From Prochlorococcus sp. AG-424-P16 (GTDB lineage Bacteria > Cyanobacteriota > Cyanobacteriia > PCC-6307 > Cyanobiaceae): a DNA stretch of 49,352 nt. Both the position numbers and the translations under genes were made by a program. The notes under the pieces are model-generated. The model saw nothing but the letters and a program-made list of their open reading frames with translations, was not told the origin of the DNA and searched no databases. The stretch is from the NCBI GenBank assembly GCA_003213255.1, contig QCNI01000009.1:1-49352 (forward strand), in the 5' to 3' direction. Below, piece by piece: positions 1-9,830 of this stretch. Within the stretch, counting starts at the first letter, position 1. Each line of letters starts with the position of its first letter.

Positions 1-2221
1 TATTATAATCAGAATCTTTAATTATTAGTTCTCTTTGGCTTTTGTTTAAGAAACTATCAAAAAAAGATATTAACTCTTTTATAGGAAAAGAAACATCTAA
101 TTTTTTATTGTTTTTATCATTTTTTACCCAAGTAACTATAAATTGATCTCTGCAGGCAATTAACAACTCCAGAAATGCATATTTCTCTCTTTCAAAAACA
201 GATGGATCACCCAAATGATATTTGTTTTTTAATAAATTAATGTTTTCACTCTTTGGTAATTTTGGATAATTAACACTATTCATGTCTATTAGGAAGATAA
301 CCTTATGGGGAATATGCCTTGAATTCTCAATATCACTTACTAGGATCTTGTTGACTCGTGATTTACTTTGATATTTAACTTTATTTATACAAGAAATTAA
401 TATTTCTCTAAAAACTTTTAATAAGATAAGGTCATCAGGTATTAAAGGTATTGTGTGATTTTCAAGAATTCTATTTATTTCACTTATTTCTAAATTAAAA
501 TTTGCATTAGAATCAGCAATACTTTTTAATATAAACTTTATCTTTTCAACCCAATTCGAGTAAGAAAAAGATCCCCTTATCAAATTAATATATTTTTTTA
601 AATGAATTAATATTTTAACCCATTTATTCAAATCCAAACTTATATTTTTATAGCAAAATGGTTTTAAATTAAAAGTACTTAAATTTACTTCTTTGTCATA
701 AATTAAGCCTAAAGTAATTCTATTTATACACCAATCTAGAGTATTTTTCTCTTCACCCAATCTTTCTTTATCATCTAATCCCCAATGAAACCCCGCTTGG
801 GTAAGTAAGAAAATAATTTCATCCTTCTCAGTAATATTAAAATCAAAAATGTTCTGAGTTACTTTTTTCGAAAGAATATAATCTATTTTTTCAACTGTAA
901 TTTTTTCACTTGCTATTTCAGTAATGTCAATTAGAAATTCATAAATGCCTGAAGAGTCATGATAATCCTCATCAATAAAAAAATAAGGTATCTTTTCACC
1001 ATTAATTAACTCATTATTAAAGATGTACCTTAGATAAGGTTTAATTAAATTAGTTTGTGGAGATAAAACAGCAATATCACTATATTTAATATTCTCGCAA
1101 GAATTTATTATCTCTATAATTTTATTTCTTAAATATTCAAATTGACTATTCTGATTAAAATGCTCACAAAGTAATATTGAATCATCCCTTTCACTTACTG
1201 TAAAATCATCGGTATTATTATCAATTAGTCTTTTTTGTATTTGATTAAGAAGAGGAATATCTTTCTTATTATGAAAATTAGTTGTTGGATCGAGATAAAT
1301 AAGATTATTTTTTAAATTTATCCCTTCTTTATAAATATTTTCATCAATTAATTTCTGAAAATTTGCTCCAAATTTACCAAATATTTTCTCTATATTTGTA
1401 TTATTTAAATTTAATTTACTTTCATTATGGCCAAATTCCAACCCACCTTCAAGACAATTTATTCTATTCCATAAATCTTCTCCAGGAGATAATAAATATA
1501 AATTTACCTTAATAAATTTTGAAAGTTCTGAATAAAAATCAATATGTAGTTTAGATAAGTTATTATCTGAAAAAATATAAATTTGATTTGGTACTTGAAA
1601 TTGAAAGTTTTTAATTTTTCTTAAATTCTTTATTACTTCAATCATGTATAAACATGATGGCTTTTCAGATATCTTTTCCTCTAATAATTTATATAAAATA
1701 GGTTGCCAAAATTGATCTGAGTTTAAATTCTTAAATAGATTAGATGAATTAATTTCATATCTATTCCATTGAGCAATCATTTCAGGTCTAAAAATCAGAT
1801 AATCAATAAAATTATTCGTGATCTTTTTTGTCAGTATATATATGTCTCCATCAATTATCTTTTTATTATCCAAATATTTATTAATCCAATTTCTAAGAGG
1901 AAATGATTCTTTAAAGCTATTTAATTCTTCCAAGGAATCAATAATGCCCCATTTAATTGACTCAAAATTCCATGCGTTCATATCAATTGCAGGGAAAAAA
2001 TTTATCAATAAAGATTCGGTATACGTTGATATTGTCTTTAATTCATAAAGAGCACTTATTTTGTTTTTTATAGTTATTTGTTCACGTAACCAATTCCCAA
2101 AAAAGTAATTGGGGACAACTATTTCTAATTTCTCATTTATTGGCGGAGGACATATTTTTAATTCCTCTGCTAACAGCCCAATAATTACTTCAATTTTATT
2201 TGACTTATAAAGATTAAGCAA
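1..2221 (-). CDS. recC: Exodeoxyribonuclease V gamma subunit RecC (3' end missing)
   Basis: Subunit of the RecBCD helicase/nuclease that processes double-strand breaks for recombination. The frame is open on the minus strand from a TTG at 2221 to the left edge, about 740 codons; the family usually has over 1000 residues, so the C-terminal third lies outside. The N-terminus has the RecC layout: LLNLYKSNKIE, then VVPNYFFGNWLREQ. Later come YLLSPGEDLWNRI and, near the left edge, IPHKVIFLIDMNSVNYPK, which matches the RecC segment around LLGMNDGVYPR. An in-frame stop lies 15 bases before the TTG and no ATG is available there, so the start is TTG or slightly inside. Transcribed in the same direction as ycf54, 17 bases downstream of it. 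Confidence 0.85.
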   Translation of the reverse strand, partial: MLNLYKSNKIEVIIGLLAEELKICPPPINEKLEIVVPNYFFGNWLREQITIKNKISALYELKTISTYTESLLINFFPAIDMNAWNFESIKWGIIDSLEELNSFKESFPLRNWINKYLDNKKIIDGDIYILTKKITNNFIDYLIFRPEMIAQWNRYEINSSNLFKNLNSDQFWQPILYKLLEEKISEKPSCLYMIEVIKNLRKIKNFQFQVPNQIYIFSDNNLSKLHIDFYSELSKFIKVNLYLLSPGEDLWNRINCLEGGLEFGHNESKLNLNNTNIEKIFGKFGANFQKLIDENIYKEGINLKNNLIYLDPTTNFHNKKDIPLLNQIQKRLIDNNTDDFTVSERDDSILLCEHFNQNSQFEYLRNKIIEIINSCENIKYSDIAVLSPQTNLIKPYLRYIFNNELINGEKIPYFFIDEDYHDSSGIYEFLIDITEIASEKITVEKIDYILSKKVTQNIFDFNITEKDEIIFLLTQAGFHWGLDDKERLGEEKNTLDWCINRITLGLIYDKEVNLSTFNLKPFCYKNISLDLNKWVKILIHLKKYINLIRGSFSYSNWVEKIKFILKSIADSNANFNLEISEINRILENHTIPLIPDDLILLKVFREILISCINKVKYQSKSRVNKILVSDIENSRHIPHKVIFLIDMNSVNYPKLPKSENINLLKNKYHLGDPSVFEREKYAFLELLIACRDQFIVTWVKNDKNNKKLDVSFPIKELISFFDSFLNKSQRELIIKDSDYN

Positions 2222-2238
2222 TTTACTAGATGGTTATA

Positions 2239-2556
2239 TTACTCAACTTTAAATGGATCAATTATTTCTGCATTAGGACATTCGAATTCCCCCACAGCAA
2301 CAAACTCTAAACGAAGCTTTAAGAAAGTTATAAATTTTTTATCGGTCGATAAAACAACCGCTGGGGTAGAGGGAATTTTTGCTTTTAGATCAGCAAATTG
2401 GGTGGTTTGTAAAAATGATGGATTTTTTAATAGCCAAAAATCTATTTCTTTATTATTTTCTTTATAGTTCCTCATCCTCTCTTTCAAAATTTCATCAAGT
2501 GGTTCTTCAACTGTTAAAAACTTTTCACTTGCCGCAACGAAAAAGTATGTTGTCAT
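2239..2556 (-). CDS. ycf54: Ycf54-like MgPME-cyclase accessory protein (DUF2488)
   Basis: Small soluble protein of 105 residues. The family is needed for the aerobic Mg-protoporphyrin IX monomethyl ester cyclase step of chlorophyll synthesis, where it helps the AcsF cyclase accumulate. Visible family features are the start MTTYFFVAASEKFL, the segment EEPLDEILKERMRNY, then IDFWLLKNPSFL, and FITFLKLRLEFVAVGEFE near the end. Length fits the family. It lies between pdxJ and recC, all on the minus strand and close together, so the three are probably co-transcribed. Assignment rests on remembered family patterns. Confidence 0.8.
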   Translation of the reverse strand: MTTYFFVAASEKFLTVEEPLDEILKERMRNYKENNKEIDFWLLKNPSFLQTTQFADLKAKIPSTPAVVLSTDKKFITFLKLRLEFVAVGEFECPNAEIIDPFKVE

Positions 2557-2564
2557 TTTGAAAT

Positions 2565-3281
2565 TTAATTTGATGTGATAAGGGACTTCATTTCACGTAC
2601 AGACTTTTCTAATCCTATCGCTAAAGCCCTTGCAACAATACTATGACCTATGTTCAACTCGTTCATATTGTTAATTGATGCAATTTTTTTAACATTATTG
2701 TAGTTCAGTCCATGGCCAGCATTAACAACTAATCCAAGGTCATTTGCTAAATGTGCAGACTCTATAATCCTTTGGAGCTCTTTATATTGTTCAGATCCCG
2801 ATAATTCAGCATATTTTCCAGTGTGTAATTCTATAAAATCAAAGCCTATTTCTTTGGAATAATTTATCTGTTCACCAATAGGATCAATAAATGCGCTTAC
2901 TTCTATATTTGAATCCTTTAAATTCCCAACAGCTTTCTTGAGGTATTGCACATTACTTTTTAAATCCAACCCGCCTTCAGTAGTAACTTCCTCTCTTTTC
3001 TCAGGTACAAGCGTTACATAATCGGGAAGAATTTTTTTGGCAATTTCTAACATTTCTCCTGTAGCAGCCATCTCTAAATTGAGTTTTGTTTTTATAGTCT
3101 CTTTCAGAAGGAATACGTCCCTATCTTGTATATGTCTTCTATCTTCTCTGAGATGAACCGTTATGGAATCTGCCCCTCCTAATTCAGCTAAAAAAGCAAA
3201 TTGCACAGGGTCAGGCTCGACAGTTTTCCTTGCTTGCCTTACATTTGCAATATGATCAATGTTTACTCCTAAAGTAGCCAT
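2565..3281 (-). CDS. pdxJ: Pyridoxine 5'-phosphate synthase
   Basis: Condenses 1-deoxy-D-xylulose 5-phosphate with 3-amino-2-oxopropyl phosphate to make pyridoxine 5'-phosphate in vitamin B6 synthesis. The 238-residue product starts [18 protein letters not shown], the PdxJ signature, and continues with [30 protein letters not shown] and [12 protein letters not shown]; the end holds [11 protein letters not shown] and [13 protein letters not shown], typical of the phosphate-binding end of the barrel. The ATG at 3281 is chosen because it begins the conserved N-terminus. The frame stays open a further 46 codons upstream, but that part is not family-like. Divergent from the acyltransferase at 3382. 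Confidence 0.93.
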   Translation of the reverse strand: MATLGVNIDHIANVRQARKTVEPDPVQFAFLAELGGADSITVHLREDRRHIQDRDVFLLKETIKTKLNLEMAATGEMLEIAKKILPDYVTLVPEKREEVTTEGGLDLKSNVQYLKKAVGNLKDSNIEVSAFIDPIGEQINYSKEIGFDFIELHTGKYAELSGSEQYKELQRIIESAHLANDLGLVVNAGHGLNYNNVKKIASINNMNELNIGHSIVARALAIGLEKSVREMKSLITSN

Positions 3282-3381
3282 AATTTTGAAAATCTTAGTT
3301 TCTAGACAATCTAGTAACCGCCCAATAATAGCTAATAAAAAAAGGCGAACACTTAAATTATTAATATATAGTAAATAGAAC

Positions 3382-4056
3382 TTGAAGAAGAATTCCTTAA
3401 ATATTTGGCATAAAATCAACCCTGTATTGGGATTTATTGCAATGTTCGTTACTCAGGACGTTGTTTTGAGATTCTTTTTTAGAAAAAAGAAAATATTAAA
3501 AAATGGTTTTTCGATTCCCATGAATTCCTCTATCATTCTTGCTCCAACCCACAGATCAAGATGGGACGGCTTAATACTCACAATGGCTATGGGTAGAAGG
3601 GTAACAAAAAAGGATTGTAGATTTATGGTTACTAAATCCGAAATGAGAGGAATACAAGGTTGGTTTTTAAAAAGACTTGGATGTTTTTCAATAGATCAAT
3701 TATCGCCCTCTCTCTCAGCTTTAAGATATGCGATTGATCTTATAGAAAAAGGAGAACAACTAGTTGTTTTCCCCGAAGGAAAGATTAATAGATATGGAAA
3801 AAAATTAGTTCTCAAAGAAGGACTATACAGATTAGCTAAATTAGCTATCAAAAAAACAACCTCTATTACTATTATTCCAATTGGAATTGCTTACAGTAAA
3901 ATACCTCCGAACTTTAGGGGCGAATTTTGTTTATCCTTTGGGAAACCAATCTCAATTAATGATTACTCAAACTTTAATATTAAGGACTTTAATAAATTTC
4001 TAAATGAAAAAATGATTCAAGAGGAAGAAAAAGCATTAAAAAATGTAGGTAGATGA
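3382..4056 (+). CDS. PlsC-type 1-acylglycerol-3-phosphate acyltransferase
   Basis: Likely adds the second acyl chain to lysophosphatidic acid in membrane lipid synthesis. The 224-residue protein has a hydrophobic N-terminus, the acyltransferase HX4D motif as HRSRWD, and the later block [13 protein letters not shown] corresponding to the EGTR-type motif. Substrate specificity cannot be told from these motifs. The start is taken as TTG at 3382; an internal ATG at 3441 would remove the hydrophobic leader. It is followed by a secreted-protein gene after 31 bases on the same strand. Confidence 0.75.
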   Translation: MKKNSLNIWHKINPVLGFIAMFVTQDVVLRFFFRKKKILKNGFSIPMNSSIILAPTHRSRWDGLILTMAMGRRVTKKDCRFMVTKSEMRGIQGWFLKRLGCFSIDQLSPSLSALRYAIDLIEKGEQLVVFPEGKINRYGKKLVLKEGLYRLAKLAIKKTTSITIIPIGIAYSKIPPNFRGEFCLSFGKPISINDYSNFNIKDFNKFLNEKMIQEEEKALKNVGR

Positions 4057-4087
4057 ATCTGTAATAAGTTACTATGAATTTTAATAA

Positions 4088-4615
4088 TTGAAAAAGAAAA
4101 TGAAATTATTAAAATTGATTCCAATTTTATTTATATTTTTTGGGAATGTTCCCTACAAAAATGAAGTTCATGCAGAAATAAAGAATCCAAAAGACTTCAG
4201 AGTACTCTCAAATGAAAGTAAAAAGCTTTCAATTTCAAACGTAGAATATTTCATAAAACAAGGTGATGAATATATTAAAAATGGGGATTTCGAAAAAGCT
4301 AAGGATTCTTACTTAGACGCTAGAAAATTAGCGAGGCAACTTGCTTCTTTTTATTCTGATCTAAATTCATCCTTCAAAGGAGTTGATGCCAGAATACCAA
4401 ATGAAATGCAAATGAAAGGAAAGGAAACATTACAAATTTTGGCAGAAACAAATGAGAGATTAGCATCCATGTATATAAAAACTGAAAAGCCTGAGGTTGC
4501 AGTACCCTTACTTGTTGAGACAATTAGAATAATGTCACCTAATACTCCTGAAGGGAAAGCAGCTTATGAAAGATTGATCCAACTAGGATTTGTTGAAACA
4601 AAATACAAAGGTTAA
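4088..4615 (+). CDS. Secreted protein with helical TPR-like repeats
   Basis: A 175-residue protein of unknown role. It begins with a lysine-rich, hydrophobic signal sequence (MKKKMKLLKLIPILFIFFG) with likely cleavage around VHAEI. The mature part contains QGDEYIKNGDFEKAKDSYLDA, a TPR-like helix pair, and a second helical stretch near KTEKPEVAVPLLVETIRIM. Start TTG at 4088; an ATG four codons later (4100) would serve equally well. Its 3' end is followed within 10 bases by the bolA start at 4626, suggesting one transcript with bolA and grxD. Confidence 0.6.
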   Translation: MKKKMKLLKLIPILFIFFGNVPYKNEVHAEIKNPKDFRVLSNESKKLSISNVEYFIKQGDEYIKNGDFEKAKDSYLDARKLARQLASFYSDLNSSFKGVDARIPNEMQMKGKETLQILAETNERLASMYIKTEKPEVAVPLLVETIRIMSPNTPEGKAAYERLIQLGFVETKYKG

Positions 4616-4625
4616 TTTAAATAAT

Positions 4626-4856
4626 ATGATTACTAAGGCAGAAGTTATTAATTTAATCACAAAAAAAATTCCAAATTCCAAAGTTTTTGTTGAAAACCTT
4701 AAGGGAAATGATCATTTACAAGTTACTGTAATTGCATCTGAATTCTATGGATTATCATTAGTTAAACAACACCAGCTAGTCTATTCCGCTTTGAAGGAAG
4801 AATTAGCTTCAGAAGCTATCCATGCACTGGCATTAAAAACAGAAACTCCAAATTGA
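4626..4856 (+). CDS. BolA family protein
   Basis: A 76-residue BolA-fold protein. BolA proteins partner with CGFS monothiol glutaredoxins to coordinate a shared [2Fe-2S] cluster and take part in iron signalling or cluster trafficking. The sequence has the class pattern: N-terminal helix ITKAEVINLITKKIP, then NDHLQVTVIASEFYGLSLVK, then HQLVYSALKEELASEAIHAL. The ATG at 4626 is chosen because it begins the conserved first helix. The grxD start follows 4 bases after its stop, the classical BolA-Grx4 arrangement, which strengthens both calls. Confidence 0.88.
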   Translation: MITKAEVINLITKKIPNSKVFVENLKGNDHLQVTVIASEFYGLSLVKQHQLVYSALKEELASEAIHALALKTETPN

Positions 4857-4859
4857 ATT

Positions 4860-5183
4860 ATGGACACACTAACAAAAGATAAAATACAAAAACTGATTGA
4901 CTCTAATCCAGTAATGGTTTTCATGAAAGGGACAAAATTAATGCCTCAATGCGGTTTTTCCAACAATGTAGTGCAAATACTAAATTCCCTGGGAGTAGAA
5001 TTTGGAACGTTTGATGTTTTAAGCGATTTTGCTATACGAGAAGGTATTAAAGAATATTCAGATTGGCCAACAATTCCGCAAGTTTATCTAAAAGGAGAGT
5101 TTCTTGGAGGCTCAGACATTCTTATTGAGATGTACAACTCAGGATCTCTTAAAGAAAAAATAGAAATTGAATTAGCGTCTTAA
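4860..5183 (+). CDS. grxD: Monothiol glutaredoxin Grx4/GrxD (CGFS type)
   Basis: A 107-residue glutaredoxin binding a glutathione-ligated [2Fe-2S] cluster, used in cluster transfer and iron homeostasis. Motifs are [18 protein letters not shown], with the single active-site Cys in CGFS, then [19 protein letters not shown], which holds the cis-Pro (TIPQ) and the GG glutathione-binding turn. Length matches single-domain Grx4. It sits directly behind bolA, its usual partner, and probably shares its mRNA. Confidence 0.93.
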   Translation: MDTLTKDKIQKLIDSNPVMVFMKGTKLMPQCGFSNNVVQILNSLGVEFGTFDVLSDFAIREGIKEYSDWPTIPQVYLKGEFLGGSDILIEMYNSGSLKEKIEIELAS

Positions 5184-5230
5184 GACATTAGTAAGTATAA
5201 ATACTGAATTGATTAATAAAAATTAATATT

Positions 5231-5500
5231 TTAAATCCTTTTTTTATCAAAAAAGCCTTTATTTCCTTCCCCCTCTGGATCAATAAAACTTGACGGATCT
5301 AGAATCCATCTTTCAATTAATTTTTCTAATTTTTCTTGATCATTTTGCTCTAAACCATTGCAATTCCTTAAGGCTTGGAGATAACCATCACTATATAATT
5401 TAAGATCAGATGGCGTATGATAACGAGTAACTAAGTCCTGAAGATTATCGCAAATTGATTGAAAATGACGAATTGCTTTAGGATTTTCAAATGATGTCAT
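5231..5500 (-). CDS. Conserved cyanobacterial protein, DUF6761-like
   Basis: An 89-residue soluble, mostly helical protein without a known function. The pattern IRHFQSICDNLQDLVTRYH, then LKLYSDGYLQALRN, then LERWILDPSSF-like spacing (LEKLIERWILDPSSF) agrees with what I recall of the small cyanobacterial DUF6761 family. It has no signal peptide and no membrane segment. It converges with grxD and is divergent from the response regulator at 5587. Family name is from memory and is the uncertain part; that it is a real gene is likely. Confidence 0.6.
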   Translation of the reverse strand: MTSFENPKAIRHFQSICDNLQDLVTRYHTPSDLKLYSDGYLQALRNCNGLEQNDQEKLEKLIERWILDPSSFIDPEGEGNKGFFDKKRI

Positions 5501-5586
5501 AATTCGATAGATTCTGATTTTTATTTAGCATTTGTTATACCTTATTAAGGATGACCAAATATTGCCCGGCCAAACAGTAATTAAGA

Positions 5587-6324
5587 ATGCAATCAACTGA
5601 GCAAATCTTAGCTTCAACTCCTGGCAGTTCACAATTGCCTCAGAGCTCTCAAACCCCCTCAAGAGTTTTAGTTGTTGAACCTCACCCCACACTTAGAACC
5701 GTCCTTGTTCAAAGGCTTCGCCAAGATGGCCATTTAGCCGCGGCAGTAGGCACAGCTGCAGAAGCTGTTGACTTATGCAGAGAACAATCACCTGACCTAT
5801 TAGTTAGCGCAGAAATCCTTGATCAGAATACTGCAATGAGACTCGCCCAACAATTGGGGTCCTCTGTCATAGTTTTAACGGCAAGATCAGGTGTTGAAGC
5901 ATTAGTTAATTTGTTAGATGAAGGGGCAGATGATGTTCTTAGAAAACCATTTGGTCTAGAAGAGCTTGCAGCTAGATGTAGAACCCTTTTAAAAAGAGGG
6001 AGAATTGGTTTACAAGAAAAAGTTGAGGTTGGTCCACTAGAGGTTCATCTTCTTTTAAGACAGGTAACTCTTAGCGAGAAGCCTGTAGAATTAAGCCCTA
6101 GAGAGTTTGCACTCCTTTGCGCCCTTTTAATGCCCCCTGGCATGGTTAGGAGCCGACAAGAGCTTCTGAGAATGGCCTGGCCGCCCTTCAGCGGGGGGCC
6201 GAGATCTGTAGATACTCAGGTATTAACTTTGCGTAGAAAATTAGAACAGGCAGGCTTAGGAGAAGGTGGTGGTATAACCACTGTTAGACAACAAGGTTAT
6301 AGATTCAGTATTGATAATATTTAG
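5587..6324 (+). CDS. OmpR-type response regulator with atypical receiver
   Basis: DNA-binding regulator of 245 residues: a Ser/Pro/Gln-rich leader (1-25), a receiver domain (about 26-137) and an OmpR/PhoB winged helix (about 146-243) with LSPREFALLCALLMPPGMV, RSVDTQVLTLRRKLEQ and VRQQGYRFS. The receiver keeps the Thr (T98, VLTAR) and Lys (K120, VLRKPF) switch residues. The acidic pair is E31-P32 (VVEPHP) and the expected phospho-acceptor Asp is replaced by A75 in DLLVSAEIL. It is therefore unlikely to be phosphorylated conventionally. The gene is visibly richer in G+C than its surroundings. No kinase gene is adjacent, and its targets are not visible. Confidence 0.85.
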   Translation: MQSTEQILASTPGSSQLPQSSQTPSRVLVVEPHPTLRTVLVQRLRQDGHLAAAVGTAAEAVDLCREQSPDLLVSAEILDQNTAMRLAQQLGSSVIVLTARSGVEALVNLLDEGADDVLRKPFGLEELAARCRTLLKRGRIGLQEKVEVGPLEVHLLLRQVTLSEKPVELSPREFALLCALLMPPGMVRSRQELLRMAWPPFSGGPRSVDTQVLTLRRKLEQAGLGEGGGITTVRQQGYRFSIDNI

Positions 6325-6827
6325 CTTAGAAAAGCAAAAATCTCCCCAGCAATCATCATTATTGAAAGTAAAGTCAATAATTTATAAGTCCATAGTGGTG
6401 ATATGTAAGTTATTTCATTAATATCAATCCCAGTATTACTGGAAACAATTAATAAAAATTTTTCAAATTTTTCCACTCTTTGTGGGACAAGAAAGTTCTC
6501 ACCTTGATGCGTATTAAAGTAATAAACTTTACTACCCTGACTCGTTGGTAAAGATTTGATTAACTTAATATCTTTCCAAGAAATCTGCCAATTTTTCTTT
6601 CCTAGGGTTTGAGAAATAAAGCTTGTTTTATATGAAATTTTATCATTACAAGTTTCTACATAATCATTTGTGATATTTATTATTAAATAAAGGCCTAAAA
6701 AGAATGTAATAATAGAAGGAATTTTTAATCCTTCAATTGAAACAAATGGGATAGGAATTGTAAGCGCTAGATATAAAGTAATTAACGAACTTTTAACAAA
6801 AAAAAGAGTTTTAAACTTTTCTATCAT
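6321..6827 (-). CDS. Membrane protein with possible PH-like domain, unknown function
   Basis: A 168-residue protein with hydrophobic segments near residues 12-55 and again at the C-terminus (YKLLTLLSIMMIAGEIFAFL). Between them is a beta-rich soluble stretch (ISYKTSFISQTLGKKNWQIS, then WKDIKLIKSLP) of the bacterial PH-like, membrane-anchored type. I do not recognise a specific family. It converges with the response regulator, overlapping it by 4 bases, and lies 15 bases downstream of crtH on the same strand, so it may be its co-transcribed tail. Confidence 0.55.
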   Translation of the reverse strand: MIEKFKTLFFVKSSLITLYLALTIPIPFVSIEGLKIPSIITFFLGLYLIINITNDYVETCNDKISYKTSFISQTLGKKNWQISWKDIKLIKSLPTSQGSKVYYFNTHQGENFLVPQRVEKFEKFLLIVSSNTGIDINEITYISPLWTYKLLTLLSIMMIAGEIFAFLS

Positions 6828-6842
6828 TTCAGAAAGATCCTT

Positions 6843-8387
6843 TTAATCGGGCAATTTAAAACTGTTCATGTTTAACTTTGCCCCTATTTTGTGAGCGCAT
6901 GCGTATCCACTAAAAGCAACTGCATTTAGGCCTTGGCCAGGGAAGCATGAATCCCCTACACAATAAAGGTTTTGAATTTTTGTAGTGTTGAAAGGCATTG
7001 GCAAAAGTCCAAGCAACTTTTTACTGGGAATTGGCCCATAACTACCTTCATATCTTCCAAGAAACTTTTTATGAGTTTTAGGAGTGCCAATTTCTTTGTG
7101 ATCAATATTTTTTTCAAGATTAGGAAGAATAGTTGATATTTTTTCAACAAGAAAAGAAAAATATTTTTCTTTCTTTTGCAAATATTCTTTCCTTGATAAA
7201 CCTTCCCATTCACCCATCGATGAAGGAGTAAATGCATGCACAATATGTTTACCTTCTGGAGCCAAAGACGAGTCAAGCAAAGTAGGTATAGAAACAAAAA
7301 TAACTCCCTTTTCGCTTTCTAATTCATCCCAATTTTCAACGATTATATGATGACAATTGAAATTATCGGATATTAGATTTTTTTCTACTCCAAGGTGAAT
7401 CGAAACAAAAGAAGGTGAGGGTTTATAAGTTTCTGACCACTTATATTCACTTTTTGGCACGTCTTTACTAGAAATTAATCCTTTAGTATTATCTTTTAAT
7501 CCAAATGTATCCCATCTAGTAGAGTTGGATACAATAATATTTGAATATATCTCTTCCCCATTTGAAAGCTTAACTCCTACTGCTTTCTCATCCTTTAAAA
7601 GGATTTCAGTCACATTGGCCTTAAATCTAACTTTTCCTCCTAATTTTTCAATACCAGAAACAAACTTCTCTGCTATCGTTCCAACTCCCCCTTTTGGATA
7701 ATTTATCCCTCCAGTATGCCTATCTGTAAAAACCATCCCCGCATTAATCATAGGGGTTTTTAGAGCTGGCATTACAGACCAACAAAAACATTCGATATCG
7801 ATAAATTTTAAAAGTTCAGGATCTTTTATAAACTTTCTCGCAACATCTCCTGCATTTGCAGGTAACCATCTTGCTAGACCTAAACAAGATAATGGAGATT
7901 TAAAGAAAACTTTAAAAAGATAACTTGGATCCTCTATTGATAAAAGAGGCATTGAATCTAAACATTTAAATACACTTGCACAAGTATCGTAGAATTTTTT
8001 AATACCTTTCTTTTCCTTTGGGAAACTAGCTGATAATTTACTTATAAATTTCTCGTAATTTTTATCTACAGAAATATTAAAATTATGTGGCAAGTGATAT
8101 TCCAGTTGCACAGGATCGGGAATAGTTTCACATTTTTCATTCACGTCTTTCAAAGCACGAGTTAATAAATTGGTATAACCTTTCTCTCCAAATCCAAAAA
8201 TCATTGAAGCCCCTACATCAAAGGTATAGCCTTTTCTCTTAAAAGAGCCTCCACTCCCGCCTGGAATAATATATTTCTCAAGAACTAATACTTGAGCTCC
8301 TTTAGCCGCCAATTGTGAGGCAGTTACTAACCCTCCTATTCCTGAGCCAATAATGATTGCATCGAAGTTTTCCTTATTTAAAACCAT
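6843..8387 (-). CDS. crtH: Carotene cis-trans isomerase (prolycopene isomerase)
   Basis: FAD-dependent enzyme converting poly-cis lycopene to all-trans lycopene in the plant-like carotenoid route, acting at membranes. The 514-residue protein opens with a dinucleotide-binding fold, DAIIIGSGIGGLVTASQLA, then VLEKYIIPGGSGGSF and GYTFDVGASMIFGFG, all typical of the CrtISO/CrtH branch of phytoene-desaturase-like flavoproteins. The C-terminal FAD-contact block is LYCVGDSCFPGQGLNAVAFS. Length suits CrtH. The gene follows trmFO by 24 bases on the minus strand. A close alternative is a related carotene desaturase, but the GFGEKG and FPGQGLNAV context favours CrtH. Confidence 0.85.
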   Translation of the reverse strand: MVLNKENFDAIIIGSGIGGLVTASQLAAKGAQVLVLEKYIIPGGSGGSFKRKGYTFDVGASMIFGFGEKGYTNLLTRALKDVNEKCETIPDPVQLEYHLPHNFNISVDKNYEKFISKLSASFPKEKKGIKKFYDTCASVFKCLDSMPLLSIEDPSYLFKVFFKSPLSCLGLARWLPANAGDVARKFIKDPELLKFIDIECFCWSVMPALKTPMINAGMVFTDRHTGGINYPKGGVGTIAEKFVSGIEKLGGKVRFKANVTEILLKDEKAVGVKLSNGEEIYSNIIVSNSTRWDTFGLKDNTKGLISSKDVPKSEYKWSETYKPSPSFVSIHLGVEKNLISDNFNCHHIIVENWDELESEKGVIFVSIPTLLDSSLAPEGKHIVHAFTPSSMGEWEGLSRKEYLQKKEKYFSFLVEKISTILPNLEKNIDHKEIGTPKTHKKFLGRYEGSYGPIPSKKLLGLLPMPFNTTKIQNLYCVGDSCFPGQGLNAVAFSGYACAHKIGAKLNMNSFKLPD

Positions 8388-8411
8388 TTTATGGATCTTT
8401 GATAATTAATC

Positions 8412-9824
8412 TTAGTAAATTTTGCTGAGTAAGTGGTCTTTATCAAAACAACAATCTAGTTTATTTTTAAAGTCATTTAAGGCTTCTGTAGATCTTTCTT
8501 GATAAGCTTTGTACCTTAATCTCTTATCATTAATTTTTTTAGTTAGTTCTGGAACTAAACCAAATGAAGCAGGCATTGGTTGGAATTTGTTCTTTTTCTG
8601 ATTAGATAATATTTGATTTTTATTACTGATAAAATTCATTAGAGAACCAATCATTGATTGATTAGGAAAACTTACTGGTTTTTTACCCTTAGCTAGTAAA
8701 GATGCATTTATTCCTGCAAGCAAGCCCCCCGCTGCTGCCGCTGCATAACCTTCCGTCCCCGTTATTTGACCCGCAGCAAAAAGGTTTTCTCTTTTCATAA
8801 ATTGCAAGGTAGGTAAAAGTAATTTTGGAGATTCTAAAAAAGTATTTCTATGCATGACTCCAAAACGTACAAACTCAGCCTTTTCTAAACCAGGAATCAT
8901 CCTAAATATTCTTTTTTGTTCTGACCATTTGAGGTTAGTTTGAAAACCTACAATATTTAGTAATTTACCCTCTAAATCTTCTTTCCTTAATTGGACAATT
9001 GCATGAGGTCTCTTTTTCAATCTATTTTCCCTATCAAATAAATCTCCCCATTTTGGATTCCACAACCCAATTGATTTTAATGGTCCATATCTCATGGTAT
9101 CAACTCCTCTTCTAGCAATTTCTTCAATTGGCAAGCAAGCTTCAAAGAAATTTGCTGATTCTTTCTCAAAGTCTTTTAAATTAGCTTGTTCTCCTTCGAT
9201 AAGTTCGTTTCTGAAGTGGATGTAATCATTTTTATTCATAGGGCAGTTTAGATATGCCGGATCTCCTTTGTCGTATCTACTAGCTTTAAATACAATCTCT
9301 TGATCAATAGAATCTCCATGAATTATAGGACTAGCGGCATCAAAAAAATGACACTCATCGACACCAGTAAAATCTTGAATTTTATGGGACAACTCATCGG
9401 CAGTTAAGGGCCCCGTAGCAAGGATAGTTATATTTTCTTCGCTTGGGAGATCCAATTGTTCAAATCTCTTAATTTCTATTAAAGGATGATTCAATAATGC
9501 TTCAGTCAAAGCGTTACTAAATTTAGATCTATCAACCGCCAAAGCACCTCCCGCAGGAACAGCAAATTTATCGGCTGTTTGAACTATCAACGATTTAAAA
9601 ATCCTTAGTTCTTTTTGCAATAAACCTGCTGCCCTATCAGGACTTAAAGCTCCAAAACTATTACTACAAACCAATTCTCCAAATTCACTCGTATGATGAG
9701 CTGGAGTTGATTTGATAGGTCTCATTTCAATTAATTTAACTGGCACACCAGAATTTGCTAATTGCCAAGCAGCCTCACACCCTGCAAGACCAGCTCCAAT
9801 AACTATTACTTCTTTATCTAACAA
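8412..9824 (-). CDS. trmFO: Folate-dependent tRNA (uracil-54-C5)-methyltransferase TrmFO
   Basis: Makes ribothymidine-54 in the T loop of tRNAs with methylene-tetrahydrofolate and FAD. The 470-residue sequence starts [19 protein letters not shown], followed by [23 protein letters not shown], and later [15 protein letters not shown] and [18 protein letters not shown]. The C-terminal [20 protein letters not shown] is another TrmFO/GidA-family flavin block. The start codon is TTG at 9824. psbY ends 6 bases upstream, so psbY, trmFO and crtH may be one unit. Confidence 0.93.
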   Translation of the reverse strand: MLDKEVIVIGAGLAGCEAAWQLANSGVPVKLIEMRPIKSTPAHHTSEFGELVCSNSFGALSPDRAAGLLQKELRIFKSLIVQTADKFAVPAGGALAVDRSKFSNALTEALLNHPLIEIKRFEQLDLPSEENITILATGPLTADELSHKIQDFTGVDECHFFDAASPIIHGDSIDQEIVFKASRYDKGDPAYLNCPMNKNDYIHFRNELIEGEQANLKDFEKESANFFEACLPIEEIARRGVDTMRYGPLKSIGLWNPKWGDLFDRENRLKKRPHAIVQLRKEDLEGKLLNIVGFQTNLKWSEQKRIFRMIPGLEKAEFVRFGVMHRNTFLESPKLLLPTLQFMKRENLFAAGQITGTEGYAAAAAGGLLAGINASLLAKGKKPVSFPNQSMIGSLMNFISNKNQILSNQKKNKFQPMPASFGLVPELTKKINDKRLRYKAYQERSTEALNDFKNKLDCCFDKDHLLSKIY

Positions 9825-9830
9825 ACTTGA

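Noticed and set aside
1818..2048. 76-codon plus-strand frame
   Set aside because: Lies wholly inside recC on the other strand; its translation has no order beyond that imposed by recC.
2565..3419. N-terminal extension of PdxJ to an ATG at 3419
   Set aside because: The additional 46 residues are unlike the family, overlap the acyltransferase start, and the conserved N-terminus begins at 3281.
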